From: an uncultured Christensenella sp.
Lineage (GTDB): Bacteria; Bacillota; Clostridia; Christensenellales; UBA3700
NCBI GenBank assembly: GCA_949287655.1
Contig: CASEHD010000011.1
Location: forward strand, 1 to 64,000
Direction: 5' to 3'
Length of the DNA stretch: 64,000 nucleotides
Shown: positions 1 to 9,307 of the stretch, piece after piece
Position numbering within the stretch: the stretch's first letter is position 1
Layout of the letters: each line of letters starts with the position of its first letter
Program-made: the position numbers and the translations under genes
Notes under the pieces: model-generated
What the model was told of the DNA's origin: nothing
The model's input: only the letters and a program-made list of their open reading frames with translations
The model's database searches: none

Positions 1-87
1 CAAACGCAGAATATTCAAAAAGAATATATAAAAATTCTTTACAACCTTAAAAAGTCGAAACATATCGGCAATTTTCAATCTGAAAAC

Positions 88-117
88 AAAAAAATCCGCA
101 GAAAGACCGCGGATTTT
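88..117 (-). terminator. intrinsic terminator of the leuS-serS operon
   Basis: On the minus strand a 9-bp stem (AAAATCCGC pairing with GCGGATTTT) is followed by a run of T. It lies about 40 bases past the serS stop codon, so it is the natural end of the leuS-serS transcript. Confidence 0.85.
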
Positions 118-157
118 CAGACCGTAGACAAAAGCGGCTTCTATCGTGTTTACTCAA

Positions 158-1438
158 TTATTTTTTTATGACTTCTTTGCCGCCCATATACGGTCTGAGC
201 GCAACCGGGATACGCACGCTGCCGTCCTCGTTAAGGTTGTTTTCAAGGAACGCGATAAGCATACGCGGAGGAGCGACGACGGTGTTGTTCAGCGTATGCG
301 CAAAATAGTTGCCGTCCGCGCCCTTTATGCGGATTCCGAGACGGCGCGCCTGAGCGTCGCCGAGGTTGGAACAGCTGCCGACCTCGAAATATTTTTTCTG
401 ACGGGGAGACCACGCTTCTACGTCGAGGCTCTTGACTTTGAGGTCCGCGAGGTCGCCGGAGCAACACTCGAGAGTGCGTACGGGGATGTCGAGGGTACGG
501 AAGAAATCGACGGTATTCGTATACAGTTTTACAAACCATTCGGGGCTTTCCTCCGGCTTGCAGATGACGATCATCTCCTGTTTTTCGAACTGGTGGATGC
601 GGTAAACGCCGCGCTCTTCTATGCCGTGCGCGCCGACCTCTTTGCGGAAGCAGGGAGAGTAACTCGTCAGCGTTTTGGGCAAAGAATTTTCAGGCAGGAT
701 CGTATTCATGAATCTGCCGATCATAGAATGTTCGCTGGTGCCGATAAGATAAAGGTCTTCGCCTTCTATCTTGTACATCATATTTTCCATTTCGGCAAAG
801 CTCATGACGCCGGTGACGACGTCGGAGCGGATCATAAACGGCGGTATGCAGTAAGTGAAGCCGCGGTCGATCATAAAGTCGCGAGCGTAGGAAAGGATCG
901 CGCTGTGCAGGCGCGCGATGTCGCCGGTCAGGTAATAGAAGCCGTTGCCGCTGGTACGGCGCGCGCTGTCGAGGTCTATGCCGTCGAGGCTTTCCATTAT
1001 ATCGACGTGATAGGGGATCTCAAAGGGCGGGACGTACGGGTCGCCGAAGCGTTCGACCTCGACGTTTTCGCTGTCGTCCTTACCGATGGGCACGCTGTCG
1101 TCGATTATATTGGGAATGACGAGCATGCGTTTTCTGATCTCTTCCTGCAGGATCTCTTCGCGTTTTTCGAGGGCGAGCAGTTCTGCGGCGATATCCGCGA
1201 CCTGTTTTTTTGCGGCTTCGGCGGCATCCTTGTCGCCCTTAGCCATAAACCCGCCGATCTGTTTGCTTACGGCGTTGCGCTGACCGCGCAGGTAGTCGCC
1301 GCGGGTCTTTGCCTCTCTGAATTCCTTATCGAGGGCTTCCACCTCGTCGACGAGGACGAGTTTTTCGTCCTGGAACTTTTTCTTTATGTTATCCTTTACC
1401 AGCTGAGGATTGGTCCTTATGAGTTTTATGTCTATCAT
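158..1438 (-). CDS. serS: seryl-tRNA synthetase
   Basis: Cytoplasmic class II aminoacyl-tRNA synthetase that charges tRNA-Ser (and tRNA-Sec where present) with serine. The 426-residue length is normal. The N-terminal ~110 residues form the charged antiparallel coiled-coil arm that grips the long variable arm of tRNA-Ser. Motif 2 is seen in CFRKEVGAHGIEERGVYRIH and motif 3 in the C-terminal region ending APPRMLIAFLENN. The substrate-binding segment reads TSEHSMIG rather than the usual bacterial TAEVP-like sequence, so this is a divergent SerRS subtype. The start (MIDIKLIRTNPQLVKDN) is fixed by an AAGGAG ribosome site at 1445-1450 that overlaps the leuS stop codon; only 10 bases separate the genes, so they are co-transcribed and probably translationally coupled. 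A terminator follows at 88-117. Confidence 0.95.
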   Translation of the reverse strand: MIDIKLIRTNPQLVKDNIKKKFQDEKLVLVDEVEALDKEFREAKTRGDYLRGQRNAVSKQIGGFMAKGDKDAAEAAKKQVADIAAELLALEKREEILQEEIRKRMLVIPNIIDDSVPIGKDDSENVEVERFGDPYVPPFEIPYHVDIMESLDGIDLDSARRTSGNGFYYLTGDIARLHSAILSYARDFMIDRGFTYCIPPFMIRSDVVTGVMSFAEMENMMYKIEGEDLYLIGTSEHSMIGRFMNTILPENSLPKTLTSYSPCFRKEVGAHGIEERGVYRIHQFEKQEMIVICKPEESPEWFVKLYTNTVDFFRTLDIPVRTLECCSGDLADLKVKSLDVEAWSPRQKKYFEVGSCSNLGDAQARRLGIRIKGADGNYFAHTLNNTVVAPPRMLIAFLENNLNEDGSVRIPVALRPYMGGKEVIKK

Positions 1439-1448
1439 GATATACTCC

Positions 1449-3881
1449 TTATTTTACGACGATATTGACAAGGCGTTTGGGAATGACGATGACCTTGACG
1501 ACGTTCATATCGCCGATCGCCTGTTTTACCTGCTCGTTCGCGAGCGCGGTTTCCCTTATGGTATTTTCGTCCGCGTCGACCGGCACGACGATCTTCGCCT
1601 TCATACGGCTGTTGACCTGAACGGCGAGTTCGTATTCGTCGAGGACGAGCGCCTTTTGGTCGCAGACGGGGTAGGGACGTCTGAAAACGCTCTCCTTATG
1701 ACCGAGCATCTCGTTGAGCTCTTCCGCAAAGTGCGGAGTAAACGGCGCCATCATGAGGACGAGATCCTCAACGCAGTCGCGGACAAACTTATTGTTGACC
1801 TTATTGCCGCCGTCGAGGTACTTATATGTTGCGTTGACGAACTCCATTAAACGCGCTATCGCGGTATTGAAAGAGAATTGCTTAGTGTCGTCGGTAACGC
1901 GTCTGATCGTGTTGTGGCGCACGAAATTGAGCGCTTTTTCGGCTTCGCCGTACGCGCCGTCCGCCGCGCCGCCGTCTATGCTGCGTTTGACGAGGCGTTC
2001 GACCCTCTCCATAAACTTGACGATGGATTCGAGCCCGTTGCTGTTCCACGGACCGCCCTCGACGTAAGAGAAGCCGAACATCAGGTAAAGCCTGAACGCG
2101 TCTGAGCCGTATTTGCCGACGTAATCGTCGGGCGAAACGACGTTGCCGCGCGACTTACTCATCTTGAAGCCGTCTGAGCCGAGGATCGTGCCCTGGTGGA
2201 CGAGCGAAGTAAACGGCTCGTCGAATTTAAGGTAGCCGAGGTCGCGGAGCGCCTTGGTAAAGAAACGCGCGTACAGCAGGTGCATGCAGGCGTGTTCCGC
2301 GCCGCCGATGTACTTGTCGACGGGCAGCATTTTGTTGATTATCTCCGGGTCGAAAGCCATCTTGTCGTTTTTCGCGTCCGGGTAGCGCAGGAAATACCAG
2401 CTGGAGCACACGAAGGTGTCCAGGGTATCGGGGTCGCGCCGTGCGGGTCTGCCGCATATCGGGCAGACGGTATTCATATATTCCTCGCATTTAAGGAGCG
2501 GGGATTTGCCGTCCGGCTTAAAGTCGACGTTGTACGGCAGTTTGACCGGCAGGTCGCTTTCGGGGACGGGGACTTCGCCGCAATGTTCGCAATGTATGAT
2601 AGGAATCGGGCAGCCCCAGTAACGCTGGCGGGATATCAGCCAGTCGCGCAGGCGGTAATTGGTTTTGAGTTCTCCGTGGCCTTTTTCCGAGAGCCATTCG
2701 ATGACCCTGGTCTTGCCCTCTTCGGTAGTCAAGCCGTCGAACCGGCCGCTGTTGACCATAACGCCGTAGTCGCAGAACGGGAGCGAGTCGTCGGAGCCGT
2801 CCTTTGAGCGGATAACGCGGCGTATGAGCAGGTCGTATTTTTTCGCGAAATCGTAGTCTCGTTCATCGTGAGCGGCGACGCCCATGACCGCGCCGGTGCC
2901 GTAGGAGTACAGCACGTAATCGCCGATCCAGATCGGGACTCTTTCGCCGTTGGCGGGGTTGATGCAGTACGCGCCGGTAAACGCGCCCGTCTTTTCGCGG
3001 GAAGTGGAAAGTCTTTCGATCTCAGAGCTTTTCGCGCAGGCTTCTTTATAAGCTTCGACCTCTGCTTTATGTTCGGGCGTGGTCAGTTTGTCGACGAGCG
3101 GGTGTTCGGGCGCGAGTATGACGTAAGACACGCCGAAAATTGTATCCGCGCGGGTAGTGAATACTTTGAAAGAATCGCCGCTTTCGCAGTCGAAAGTTAT
3201 CTCTCCGCCGGTGGATTTGCCGATCCAGTTTTTCTGCATAAGTTTGGTCTTTTCCGGCCAGTCGAGTTGGTCGAGTCCTTGCAGCAGCTCTTCCGCGTAA
3301 TCGGTTATCTTGAAAAACCATTGAGTGAGGTTTTTGCGGACGACGGTCGTGCCGCAGCGTTCGCATGCGCCGTCGACTACCTGTTCGTTGGCGAGCACGG
3401 TATTGCAATGCGGGCACCAGTTGACGGGCGCCTCTTTGCGGTACGCGAGCCCTTTTTTGTAGAATTGAAGGAATATCCACTGGGTCCACTTGTAATATTC
3501 GGGCATGCAGGTCTTTACCTCATAATCCCAGTCGAAGGAAGCGCCCATCGCTTTAAGCTGTTTTTCCATCGTATCGATGTTTTTGAGGGTGCTGTCCTGC
3601 GGGTGGATACCCGTCTTTATCGCGTAGTTTTCGGCAGGCAGACCAAAGGCGTCGAAGCCCATCGGCTGGAACACCTCATAGCCGTTCATACGCATAAAGC
3701 GCGCATAGCTGTCGGACGGACCGAAATTGTACCAGTGACCGACGTGCAGTTTCGCGCCGGACGGGTAGGAGAACATCTCGAGTACGTAATACTTTTTGTC
3801 CATCCTGGACTTGTCGAAGCTGTACAGTTTTTCGTCAGCCCAACGTTTTTGCCACTTTTTTTCAATTTGAAGAAAATCCAT
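1449..3881 (-). CDS. leuS: leucyl-tRNA synthetase
   Basis: Class I synthetase that charges tRNA-Leu in the cytoplasm and edits mischarged norvaline and isoleucine through its CP1 domain. The 810-residue protein has the HIGH-type motif HVGH at about residues 46-49 and KMSKS near residue 573, plus two Cys4-type zinc elements (CPHC...CERC and CEHC...CPIC). I chose the start [14 protein letters not shown] because it matches the family N-terminus and has a GGAG ribosome site at 3887-3890; the reading frame stays open further upstream, but that part is low-complexity Ser/Leu/Pro sequence. It is the first gene of the leuS-serS operon. No T-box leader (the AGGGTGGNACCGCG sequence) was seen between the promoter and the gene. 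Confidence 0.96.
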   Translation of the reverse strand: MDFLQIEKKWQKRWADEKLYSFDKSRMDKKYYVLEMFSYPSGAKLHVGHWYNFGPSDSYARFMRMNGYEVFQPMGFDAFGLPAENYAIKTGIHPQDSTLKNIDTMEKQLKAMGASFDWDYEVKTCMPEYYKWTQWIFLQFYKKGLAYRKEAPVNWCPHCNTVLANEQVVDGACERCGTTVVRKNLTQWFFKITDYAEELLQGLDQLDWPEKTKLMQKNWIGKSTGGEITFDCESGDSFKVFTTRADTIFGVSYVILAPEHPLVDKLTTPEHKAEVEAYKEACAKSSEIERLSTSREKTGAFTGAYCINPANGERVPIWIGDYVLYSYGTGAVMGVAAHDERDYDFAKKYDLLIRRVIRSKDGSDDSLPFCDYGVMVNSGRFDGLTTEEGKTRVIEWLSEKGHGELKTNYRLRDWLISRQRYWGCPIPIIHCEHCGEVPVPESDLPVKLPYNVDFKPDGKSPLLKCEEYMNTVCPICGRPARRDPDTLDTFVCSSWYFLRYPDAKNDKMAFDPEIINKMLPVDKYIGGAEHACMHLLYARFFTKALRDLGYLKFDEPFTSLVHQGTILGSDGFKMSKSRGNVVSPDDYVGKYGSDAFRLYLMFGFSYVEGGPWNSNGLESIVKFMERVERLVKRSIDGGAADGAYGEAEKALNFVRHNTIRRVTDDTKQFSFNTAIARLMEFVNATYKYLDGGNKVNNKFVRDCVEDLVLMMAPFTPHFAEELNEMLGHKESVFRRPYPVCDQKALVLDEYELAVQVNSRMKAKIVVPVDADENTIRETALANEQVKQAIGDMNVVKVIVIPKRLVNIVVK

Positions 3882-3945
3882 ATAAACTCCGTTGTCGGCA
3901 GATTTTGCTTTGCTCGCAAATATTCTGTTGCAAATATATAGATAT

Positions 3946-3974
3946 ATTATAAAACAACAGTGTTTTTTTGTAAA
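3946..3974 (-). promoter_or_regulatory. sigma-A promoter of leuS-serS
   Basis: On the minus strand TTTACA (3969-3974), exactly 17 bases, then TATAAT (3946-3951). The -10 box ends about 65 bases before the leuS ATG. Confidence 0.85.
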
Positions 3975-4037
3975 GTAATTGATAATAAAAGCATATACGC
4001 GTATACGCGCGAGGGGGTCGGGTTGCCGTCCGACTAA

Positions 4038-4180
4038 GGGCGGGAATAAAGAAAGAAGGGGAAGGCACGGGAAGCGAGAACGGCGGGGTAAAGAAAGAAG
4101 GGGAAGGCGCGGAAAGAGTGAAAGGCGGGAATAAAGAAAGAGGGGAGGGAGTAAAGAAAGAGAGAAGAGGAGAAAAGCGC
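4038..4180. repeat. polypurine imperfect tandem repeat between leuS and the lipoprotein gene
   Basis: The plus strand is almost pure A/G here. A core like AATAAAGAAAGAAGGGGAAG recurs at about 4048, 4088, 4131 and, shortened, at 4151, with a period near 42 bases in the first copies. No gene is apparent. It lies downstream of the terminator of the minus-strand lipoprotein gene and upstream of the leuS promoter, so it is probably untranscribed or read only weakly. Confidence 0.6.
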
Positions 4181-4182
4181 AC

Positions 4183-4212
4183 AAAAAAAGAGGAGCCCGT
4201 TATGAGCTCCTC
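4183..4212 (-). terminator. intrinsic terminator of the lipoprotein gene
   Basis: On the minus strand GAGGAGC and GCTCCTC form a stem around a loop of about nine bases, followed by seven T. It begins about 35 bases after the stop codon at 4247. Confidence 0.9.
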
Positions 4213-4246
4213 CTTATTATGTCAATCGTTAAGATTGAGTGCGCAA

Positions 4247-6514
4247 TTACTTGCTTGCGACCCAGCCGATGTTGGTGAAGATATTGCCGGTCGGGTTGTT
4301 GCTGCTATCGAGAACTACGGGAGTTCTGGTAGCGCAGCCGTAACCGATCTTCTCAAGGTCGATACCGACGTAAACTTCCAGTTTGGAAGATTCGTTCTGA
4401 TGCTCATCGTCGGGGGTGGTGTAGGTCTTAGCCTTATCCTGCGTTACGGAAACGGTAGCGCTGAACAGGTTGTTGTCGCCGCCGATCTTGAGAGACGGAA
4501 CGTTGATGGTCGTCTTAACCGTATCGGTGCCGATCGTTGCAGCGTCTTCGCCTTCGCCGTCTTTGATGTCAGCCTTGTAATCGAGAACCAGCGGCTTGTT
4601 GAATTTGAGTTCTACGCCGTTGACCTTGCTGTCTTTGTCCTTGAGCAGGCTTGCAGCCATATCGAAGGTGATCGCAGCTCCGCCGATAGAATATTTGTCG
4701 TCTGCGTCTGCTGCGGCGCTGATCTTACCGTTGTCTGCGTCGATTTTAACGCAAGCCATTACCTTCTGGATGACTTCGATGATGACGGTCATCACATCGT
4801 CGCCGCTGTCTTCGGTACCTTCTTCGCTGCCGGCAGCTTCAGCCATGTTGAGGGCGTCAGCCTTGGGAGCGGTCGTGGTAGCGTCTTCGGGAACGCTGGT
4901 GTAGATGAAGCTTGCAAGAACAGGCTTGATCGCGTTGAGAATGGTGTCGATCTGAAGCTTTTCACCTTCGATACCGGAAATCATGCCGCTAACGTTTGAA
5001 GGCAGTTCAACGCCGAACGTTTCAAGAATACCGGTAAGAGCGGACAGCTTGATGGTCATCTTGCCGCCGGTAAAGTCGCCGCCTGCGTTGGTCGTGATCT
5101 TCTCGTCGAGGTTGATAAGAAGGATGTCGTCTGCGTCTTCAGTGTTTACCATCTTGACGTACAGGCTGTTGATGGCGGGGAGCAGAACGTCGATGACGTC
5201 CTTATCCTTATCGTTTTCGAAGGGACCAGCACCGCTGAGGTAGAACCAGTCTTTAGAGGTAGCTACGCCGTTTTCGGTGTAGTACAGCTTCTTAACGAAA
5301 GTAGCGTTCGCAACAGCCGCGAGGTTGATATCGGCAGAGATCTCAACGTCGTAAGTCTTTGCGGTTTCCGCGGTCTTGCCGAGGGTCACCTGACCCGCTA
5401 CCGCGAAGTTGAGCGCGCCGATATTGTTCCAGCTGTCTGCGTCGGCGGGGATAGTTTCGGCAACGTTGTTGTAAGCGGCGTCGCCGGAAAGAACCTTAAA
5501 TCCGAGCGTAGCGGAGAGGTTGGTATCGGGGAAGGAACCTTCTACGATAGCGAGACCCTTTTTGTCGGTGGTCGGGATCGTGATGCCGTCTTCCTTGCCC
5601 GCTACCGCGAGGCCGAGACCGATGCTTTCGAACGCGCCGTTTGCGTCGTAGTTGCCGATGATCTCAAGATCGATGTCGGGGATAATGTTGTAGATATCGC
5701 CGACGGAGGTAACCGCAAGACCGAGAGCGCTGAGAACTTTGGCAACTTCCGGAGTGCCGAATATCATACCGTCGAGGGTTTGACCGAGCATGCTTTCGGG
5801 GTTGAGCAGTTCTTTAATGTTCAGGCTGAACACTTCCTGGTTGCCGACTTTTTCATAGCCGATGTTGATGCCCAGATCAGGGAGCAAAGACAGGTAGCCC
5901 GCTATATCGGGATTTTCGGCAAGGCTGCCTAAAGCTTCGAGTTTGCTTCCCACTTCAACGTTGGCGTTGACCGCATACTTTTCAAGTACGCTCGCAAGGG
6001 TAAGACCGTCGATCTTGAAGTTCTGACCGCCTGCGCTGAGGTAGATATAGCTGGTTCCTTCGACAGCGGTATCAACGTACCATACGCCGAATACTCTGTC
6101 GAGTTTGCCGTCGCCTTCGTCAGCGGATATGGTGAAACCGAAGCCGTTGTTGACATAGCCTTGACCGCCGGAAGCAGAATTGAGCAGGTCGAGAGAGAGA
6201 TCGAGGTCGATTCTGATCTTCTGAGTCTTGCCGTTCTGCTCCATAGCGAGATCGATATAAGCGTCGGTACCGAGGTTGCCGACGTTGTCAATGTCGCTGA
6301 GAGCAGCGATCGCGTCGTCGATAACGCCGAGGAGAGCGTTGACCGCTTCCGTGGAGTCGTTTTCGGTCTCGCCCCCGTTGTTTTCACCGCCGTTGTTTTC
6401 ACCGCCATTGCTCTCCTCTTCATTCTCGTCGTCGCAAGCGATGAAGAACGCGCCTACCATAGCGATGATCAAAGCAACAATGAGCAACTTGACCCAAATG
6501 TTTTTCTTTGTCAT
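4247..6514 (-). CDS. large lipoprotein of unknown function
   Basis: A 755-residue exported lipoprotein. The start MTKKNIWVKLL follows an AGGAGGT ribosome site (6524-6530) at 9-base spacing; a start nine codons earlier lies upstream of that site and is unlikely. The signal peptide is a ~20-residue hydrophobic segment ending FFIAC, so Cys27 would be lipidated and anchored in the membrane. An acidic Asn/Gly/Glu linker (three NGGE-like repeats) follows, then a long soluble region rich in Asp, Ala, Gly and Leu with several beta-strand-like stretches such as LSATLGFKV and ISADINLAA. I recognise no Pfam family. It is a single-gene unit with a consensus promoter and its own terminator. A surface-bound binding protein is possible, but nothing in the sequence names a ligand. 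Confidence 0.85.
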   Translation of the reverse strand: MTKKNIWVKLLIVALIIAMVGAFFIACDDENEEESNGGENNGGENNGGETENDSTEAVNALLGVIDDAIAALSDIDNVGNLGTDAYIDLAMEQNGKTQKIRIDLDLSLDLLNSASGGQGYVNNGFGFTISADEGDGKLDRVFGVWYVDTAVEGTSYIYLSAGGQNFKIDGLTLASVLEKYAVNANVEVGSKLEALGSLAENPDIAGYLSLLPDLGINIGYEKVGNQEVFSLNIKELLNPESMLGQTLDGMIFGTPEVAKVLSALGLAVTSVGDIYNIIPDIDLEIIGNYDANGAFESIGLGLAVAGKEDGITIPTTDKKGLAIVEGSFPDTNLSATLGFKVLSGDAAYNNVAETIPADADSWNNIGALNFAVAGQVTLGKTAETAKTYDVEISADINLAAVANATFVKKLYYTENGVATSKDWFYLSGAGPFENDKDKDVIDVLLPAINSLYVKMVNTEDADDILLINLDEKITTNAGGDFTGGKMTIKLSALTGILETFGVELPSNVSGMISGIEGEKLQIDTILNAIKPVLASFIYTSVPEDATTTAPKADALNMAEAAGSEEGTEDSGDDVMTVIIEVIQKVMACVKIDADNGKISAAADADDKYSIGGAAITFDMAASLLKDKDSKVNGVELKFNKPLVLDYKADIKDGEGEDAATIGTDTVKTTINVPSLKIGGDNNLFSATVSVTQDKAKTYTTPDDEHQNESSKLEVYVGIDLEKIGYGCATRTPVVLDSSNNPTGNIFTNIGWVASK

Positions 6515-6555
6515 AATTTGATAACCTCCTAAGTTATACATTTTTTTGTATTTTA

Positions 6556-6584
6556 ATTATACAAAATGCCGTTTTCAAAGTCAA
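6556..6584 (-). promoter_or_regulatory. sigma-A promoter of the lipoprotein gene
   Basis: Minus strand TTGACT (6579-6584), 17-base spacer, TATAAT (6556-6561), about 40 bases upstream of the start codon. A near-consensus promoter suggests strong expression. Confidence 0.88.
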
Positions 6585-7231
6585 GACAAAAAATAAGCCC
6601 AAAATCTGCCAATATTAACATAAAATCGCACGTTAAACGGCTGATTTTGTTAAAAAACGGCTTTTTCGTGAAAATTTGTTCGGATTCACGGATTATTAGG
6701 ATATAAAACAAATTTTACATACGCACGCACGCAAAAAGGAGATAATACACATACGTGTAGCGAAAACGCGGTAAATATCGGCTGTCCGCCGCGGAAGCCT
6801 TTTTAAGAAAAAGCCTGTTTGCGGCTGAAAGCGCGGCGCATAATATTTCGCCGCGCGGGGCAAAGCGGACGGGAAAGAACGGGGGGCAAAAGGCGGCAAA
6901 CGCAAACAGCCGCGGGAACAGGGCGCTGCCGCAGCCGGCAGGCGCAAAAACGGACTCTTGCGGCGCTGTCCGGACAAAAAGACTGCTGAAAGCGCGGCAA
7001 AAAAGAGGGCGGAAACGCAAAAAATCAAAAAAATTTTTCGCATCCCTTCTCATTTTGCGAAAATACGCGGTACATCGCCTCATATTCCGTTTAAAAACTT
7101 TAAAAACTCAATACAGGTCGCTAAAAACATCTTAAACCAAACATAAAAATTTTCAGCCGAAAACCGTCGTAAAAAGACGTCTTTTTGAGTAAAAACGCGT
7201 TTTCGTGAAGATCAAAATTTAAAAAAAAGTA
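6585..7231. other. gene-free divergent intergenic region
   Basis: About 650 bases between the divergent promoters of the lipoprotein gene and the EAL-like gene. The ends are AT-rich; the middle (about 6780-7020) is GC-rich with open frames on both strands, but these have no ribosome site and shadow-type composition (Arg/Pro/Ala-rich). A short hairpin around AGACGTCT sits near 7175. I see no convincing gene or RNA. Confidence 0.6.
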
Positions 7232-7260
7232 TTGACAGCCGCATTTTTTGCGTTTATCAT
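7232..7260 (+). promoter_or_regulatory. promoter of the surface locus, first unit
   Basis: TTGACA (7232-7237), 17-base spacer, TATCAT (7255-7260). The 13 bases GTATTGACAGCCG around the -35 box are repeated exactly at the promoter near 17980, which drives the giant-protein unit. Confidence 0.75.
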
Positions 7261-7314
7261 AACAGTATAAGGCGAAAGATTTCGCGTTGTGTGGTAAGGA
7301 GGCAGAATCGCCGT

Positions 7315-8001
7315 ATGGGGAAAGCGGCTACCGTCAAAAAACCCGTTTCGTATTGTTACACGCCCTATTTCGGCGCGGACGGTAAGACGGAATTTATCGA
7401 AGTATGGCAGGTGCTCGAAGACGAAGTGCTCGGCGTTTTGTATCCGTGGCAGTACGTACCGGCGGCACAGACCAGTTCCCGTATCGAAACTCTCAACTTC
7501 TTAGCTCTCGCACAATTCGAAGAGGACGCCGCGAAATATCCGGACGTCGGTTTTATATACAAGGTAAGCAGCAGGTTGCTCGCTGAAGGTAACGTGCACC
7601 GCCTGGCAGGATGTTTAAAGGATAACCTTATTCTTTGTTTCGACATCTTTCAGCTGGAAGCGTTCGGCGACAGAAACAGCCGCCTGGGGCTCAACTTTCT
7701 GAAAAAGAGGGGAGCCCGCATAATGGTAGAGGGCATTGAACGCGCCCCGATGGACGTAATAGCGAAATATCAGCCGGAATATTTTCTGCTGGATTACCGC
7801 TATTACAATCAAAGCAATTTTTCCCTTCTTTCGATATTCGCGAATCTCGCGGGTCAGAAGGGCATAAAACTCGTCCTGGGCAACGCGGTCAATAAAAACA
7901 ATATTGAGCTTTTTGAAAAAGAAGGGGTAAAGATCATCGGCGGCAGCGCTTATGCGAAACCCAAAAAGAGGCTTGAAACCCTGCTGGGCAAGGCTGATTA
8001 A
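7315..8001 (+). CDS. degenerate EAL-domain protein
   Basis: A 228-residue cytoplasmic protein that follows the EAL (c-di-GMP phosphodiesterase) fold along its whole length. EFIEVWQVLEDE and YPWQYVPAAQTSSRIETLNF match the N-terminal EAL region, IYKVSSRLL matches the 'NVSARQL' strand, and the end GGSAYAKP matches the usual QGY-x-x-KP. The catalytic positions appear lost: the DDFG loop, the lysine of KID (here LLDY) and the glutamate of AEGVE (here LGNAVN) are all replaced. It is therefore probably not a hydrolase; a c-di-GMP receptor or scaffold role is inference. The ATG at 7315 follows AAGGAGG (7296-7302); an upstream GTG at 7291 overlaps that region and is less likely. It begins the first transcription unit of the surface locus, 78 bases before a CalY-like gene. 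Confidence 0.7.
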   Translation: MGKAATVKKPVSYCYTPYFGADGKTEFIEVWQVLEDEVLGVLYPWQYVPAAQTSSRIETLNFLALAQFEEDAAKYPDVGFIYKVSSRLLAEGNVHRLAGCLKDNLILCFDIFQLEAFGDRNSRLGLNFLKKRGARIMVEGIERAPMDVIAKYQPEYFLLDYRYYNQSNFSLLSIFANLAGQKGIKLVLGNAVNKNNIELFEKEGVKIIGGSAYAKPKKRLETLLGKAD

Positions 8002-8079
8002 TAAGTACTAAGCGCCGCAAGGCGTGACATATGGGCAAATAAAAAATATTAAATCCAAAAAGATAAGGAGAGAGAAATT

Positions 8080-9054
8080 ATGAAAAAGAGTTTGGTAATC
8101 ACAACAATAGCTACCGTGCTCGTGATCGTCGTTGCTCTGACCACCGCGACTTTCGCATGGTTCTCTACGAGTGACAGCACGACTGCTTCAGGTAACTTTA
8201 CAGTAAGTACCGGCGGTGGTGACTTCCGTATTTATACATACAGCACCACCAGCGGACAGTACACGGTAGATCCTGTTTACATGCTGGATATTACTTCCTA
8301 CGGCGGCGAGTACAACTTTGCACAAGGGGCAATGGGCGGAACTTTGACGGATACCAAGATCAATCCGACTATGCCTATCGGTCAGCTTGACGGAATTTTG
8401 GCAAACACTCAGGGAGGCGGTCTCAGCGCGGTAAACTTCATGGCAGGAAACCAGTTGCCCTCCTCGGTCAACGTCACAAGCATTACGTCAAAGCCCGTAT
8501 ATGCTAAATTCCTGCTCGATACCAGCCTTGCTGACACACAGCTGGATATCACCGTAAAACTCAGCAACTCTTCCCCGACAAGAAATATGATCAACGCGAT
8601 CAACAACCTCAATTTCATGTTGGTAGGTAAGAGCGCTGAAGATACTGCCGATACTAAGAGTTTCGTTTTCGGTACGACTTATTCTTATTACGATGACGGC
8701 GCGTACGATACCGCCGATACGACATTGGCAGTAGGTCAGATTAATCAGACAGAATACGACGCAGAAGTAGCTTCAGAGTCTGTTGCCAATTATGCTACGA
8801 GAGTATTGAGCGGCGTTACCAACGTTGTTACTAAAGATATCAAAACCGATCTTGAAGGCATAAGTCTTGCGACCTTCCAGACAGGAAACGCAGGCACTCA
8901 AAACAGCATTTCCTTTAAGTCGGGAGCTATCGATATGGAACTCGGTACGGAAATCGAATGCGTACTGTTTGTCTGGTTCGACGGCAATGTGATGACAGAA
9001 AGTGCAAGTGACGGCAACTTTACGTTTGAAATTTCCTTCGCAGAAGTAGTCTGA
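8080..9054 (+). CDS. SipW-type (camelysin/TasA-like) exported protein
   Basis: A 324-residue exported protein. The N-terminus has a short basic head, a 20-residue hydrophobic core and TFAWFS at the predicted cleavage region, the hallmark of SipW-dependent substrates such as TasA and CalY. The mature part is Thr/Ser/Asp/Gly-rich with predicted beta strands and lacks cysteine pairs, LPXTG or a C-terminal anchor. It ends with a strand containing ECVLFVWFDG and FTFEISF, like the 9308 product, as expected for a beta-sandwich fibre subunit. It has a GGAGAG ribosome site and a strong terminator at 9083-9112. Role as fibre or matrix subunit is inferred from the signal type and from the two SipW genes nearby; I could not assign it firmly to Peptidase_M73. 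Confidence 0.75.
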   Translation: MKKSLVITTIATVLVIVVALTTATFAWFSTSDSTTASGNFTVSTGGGDFRIYTYSTTSGQYTVDPVYMLDITSYGGEYNFAQGAMGGTLTDTKINPTMPIGQLDGILANTQGGGLSAVNFMAGNQLPSSVNVTSITSKPVYAKFLLDTSLADTQLDITVKLSNSSPTRNMINAINNLNFMLVGKSAEDTADTKSFVFGTTYSYYDDGAYDTADTTLAVGQINQTEYDAEVASESVANYATRVLSGVTNVVTKDIKTDLEGISLATFQTGNAGTQNSISFKSGAIDMELGTEIECVLFVWFDGNVMTESASDGNFTFEISFAEVV

Positions 9055-9082
9055 TCGATTTTTCGGAAAATTCGGATTTAAG

Positions 9083-9112
9083 ACCTCACCCCGAAAACGG
9101 GGTGGGGTTTTT
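9083..9112 (+). terminator. intrinsic terminator after the first CalY-like gene
   Basis: A 10-bp stem (CCTCACCCCG with CGGGGTGGGG) around a short A-rich loop, then five T. Two weaker stem-plus-T elements follow at about 9116-9135 and 9155-9179, so read-through into the next unit should be low. Confidence 0.92.
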
Positions 9113-9190
9113 GCGCGCCTGAAAAGGCGTTTTTTGAAAAAAACTACCGTTTTCAGCGCAATTTTTGCGCTTAATTTTTTGTTTTTGCTA

Positions 9191-9219
9191 TTGACACGGC
9201 TAAATTATTATAATATAAT
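9191..9219 (+). promoter_or_regulatory. sigma-A promoter of the ATPase/SipW unit
   Basis: TTGACA (9191-9196), 17-base spacer, TATAAT (9214-9219): full consensus. The 5' leader of about 80 bases has complementary ends (TATGCGAC at 9227-9234 with GTCGCATA at 9290-9297), which could close a long hairpin just upstream of the start codon. It contains GGGCAAAC, but I could not fit it to the c-di-GMP-I riboswitch consensus. Confidence 0.85.
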
Positions 9220-9307
9220 ATTTATATATGCGACTGTGCGCGTACGGGCAAACGCTTATACACGCGCAGGGGCGAGGCATATATCGTACGTCGCATAAGG
9301 TAAGGGA

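Noticed and set aside
2868-3941. A 357-codon plus-strand frame opposite leuS
   Set aside because: It is antisense to a gene with HVGH and KMSKS motifs and has no domain of its own.
3882-4182. T-box leader upstream of leuS
   Set aside because: The transcribed part after the -10 box is only about 65 bases, far too short for a T-box, and the conserved T-box sequence is absent.
6696-7083. Minus-strand frames of 115-122 residues opening with a signal-like hydrophobic stretch
   Set aside because: They lie in the GC-rich spacer, have no convincing ribosome site and overlap one another in different frames; composition (Arg, Pro, Ala, Cys) looks like shadow coding.
9227-9300. Possible c-di-GMP-I riboswitch upstream of 9308 because of GGGCAAAC and the nearby EAL gene
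   Set aside because: The rest of the consensus (the CACGCA and GCAAAGCC segments and the tetraloop receptor) is missing, so I record only a structured leader.
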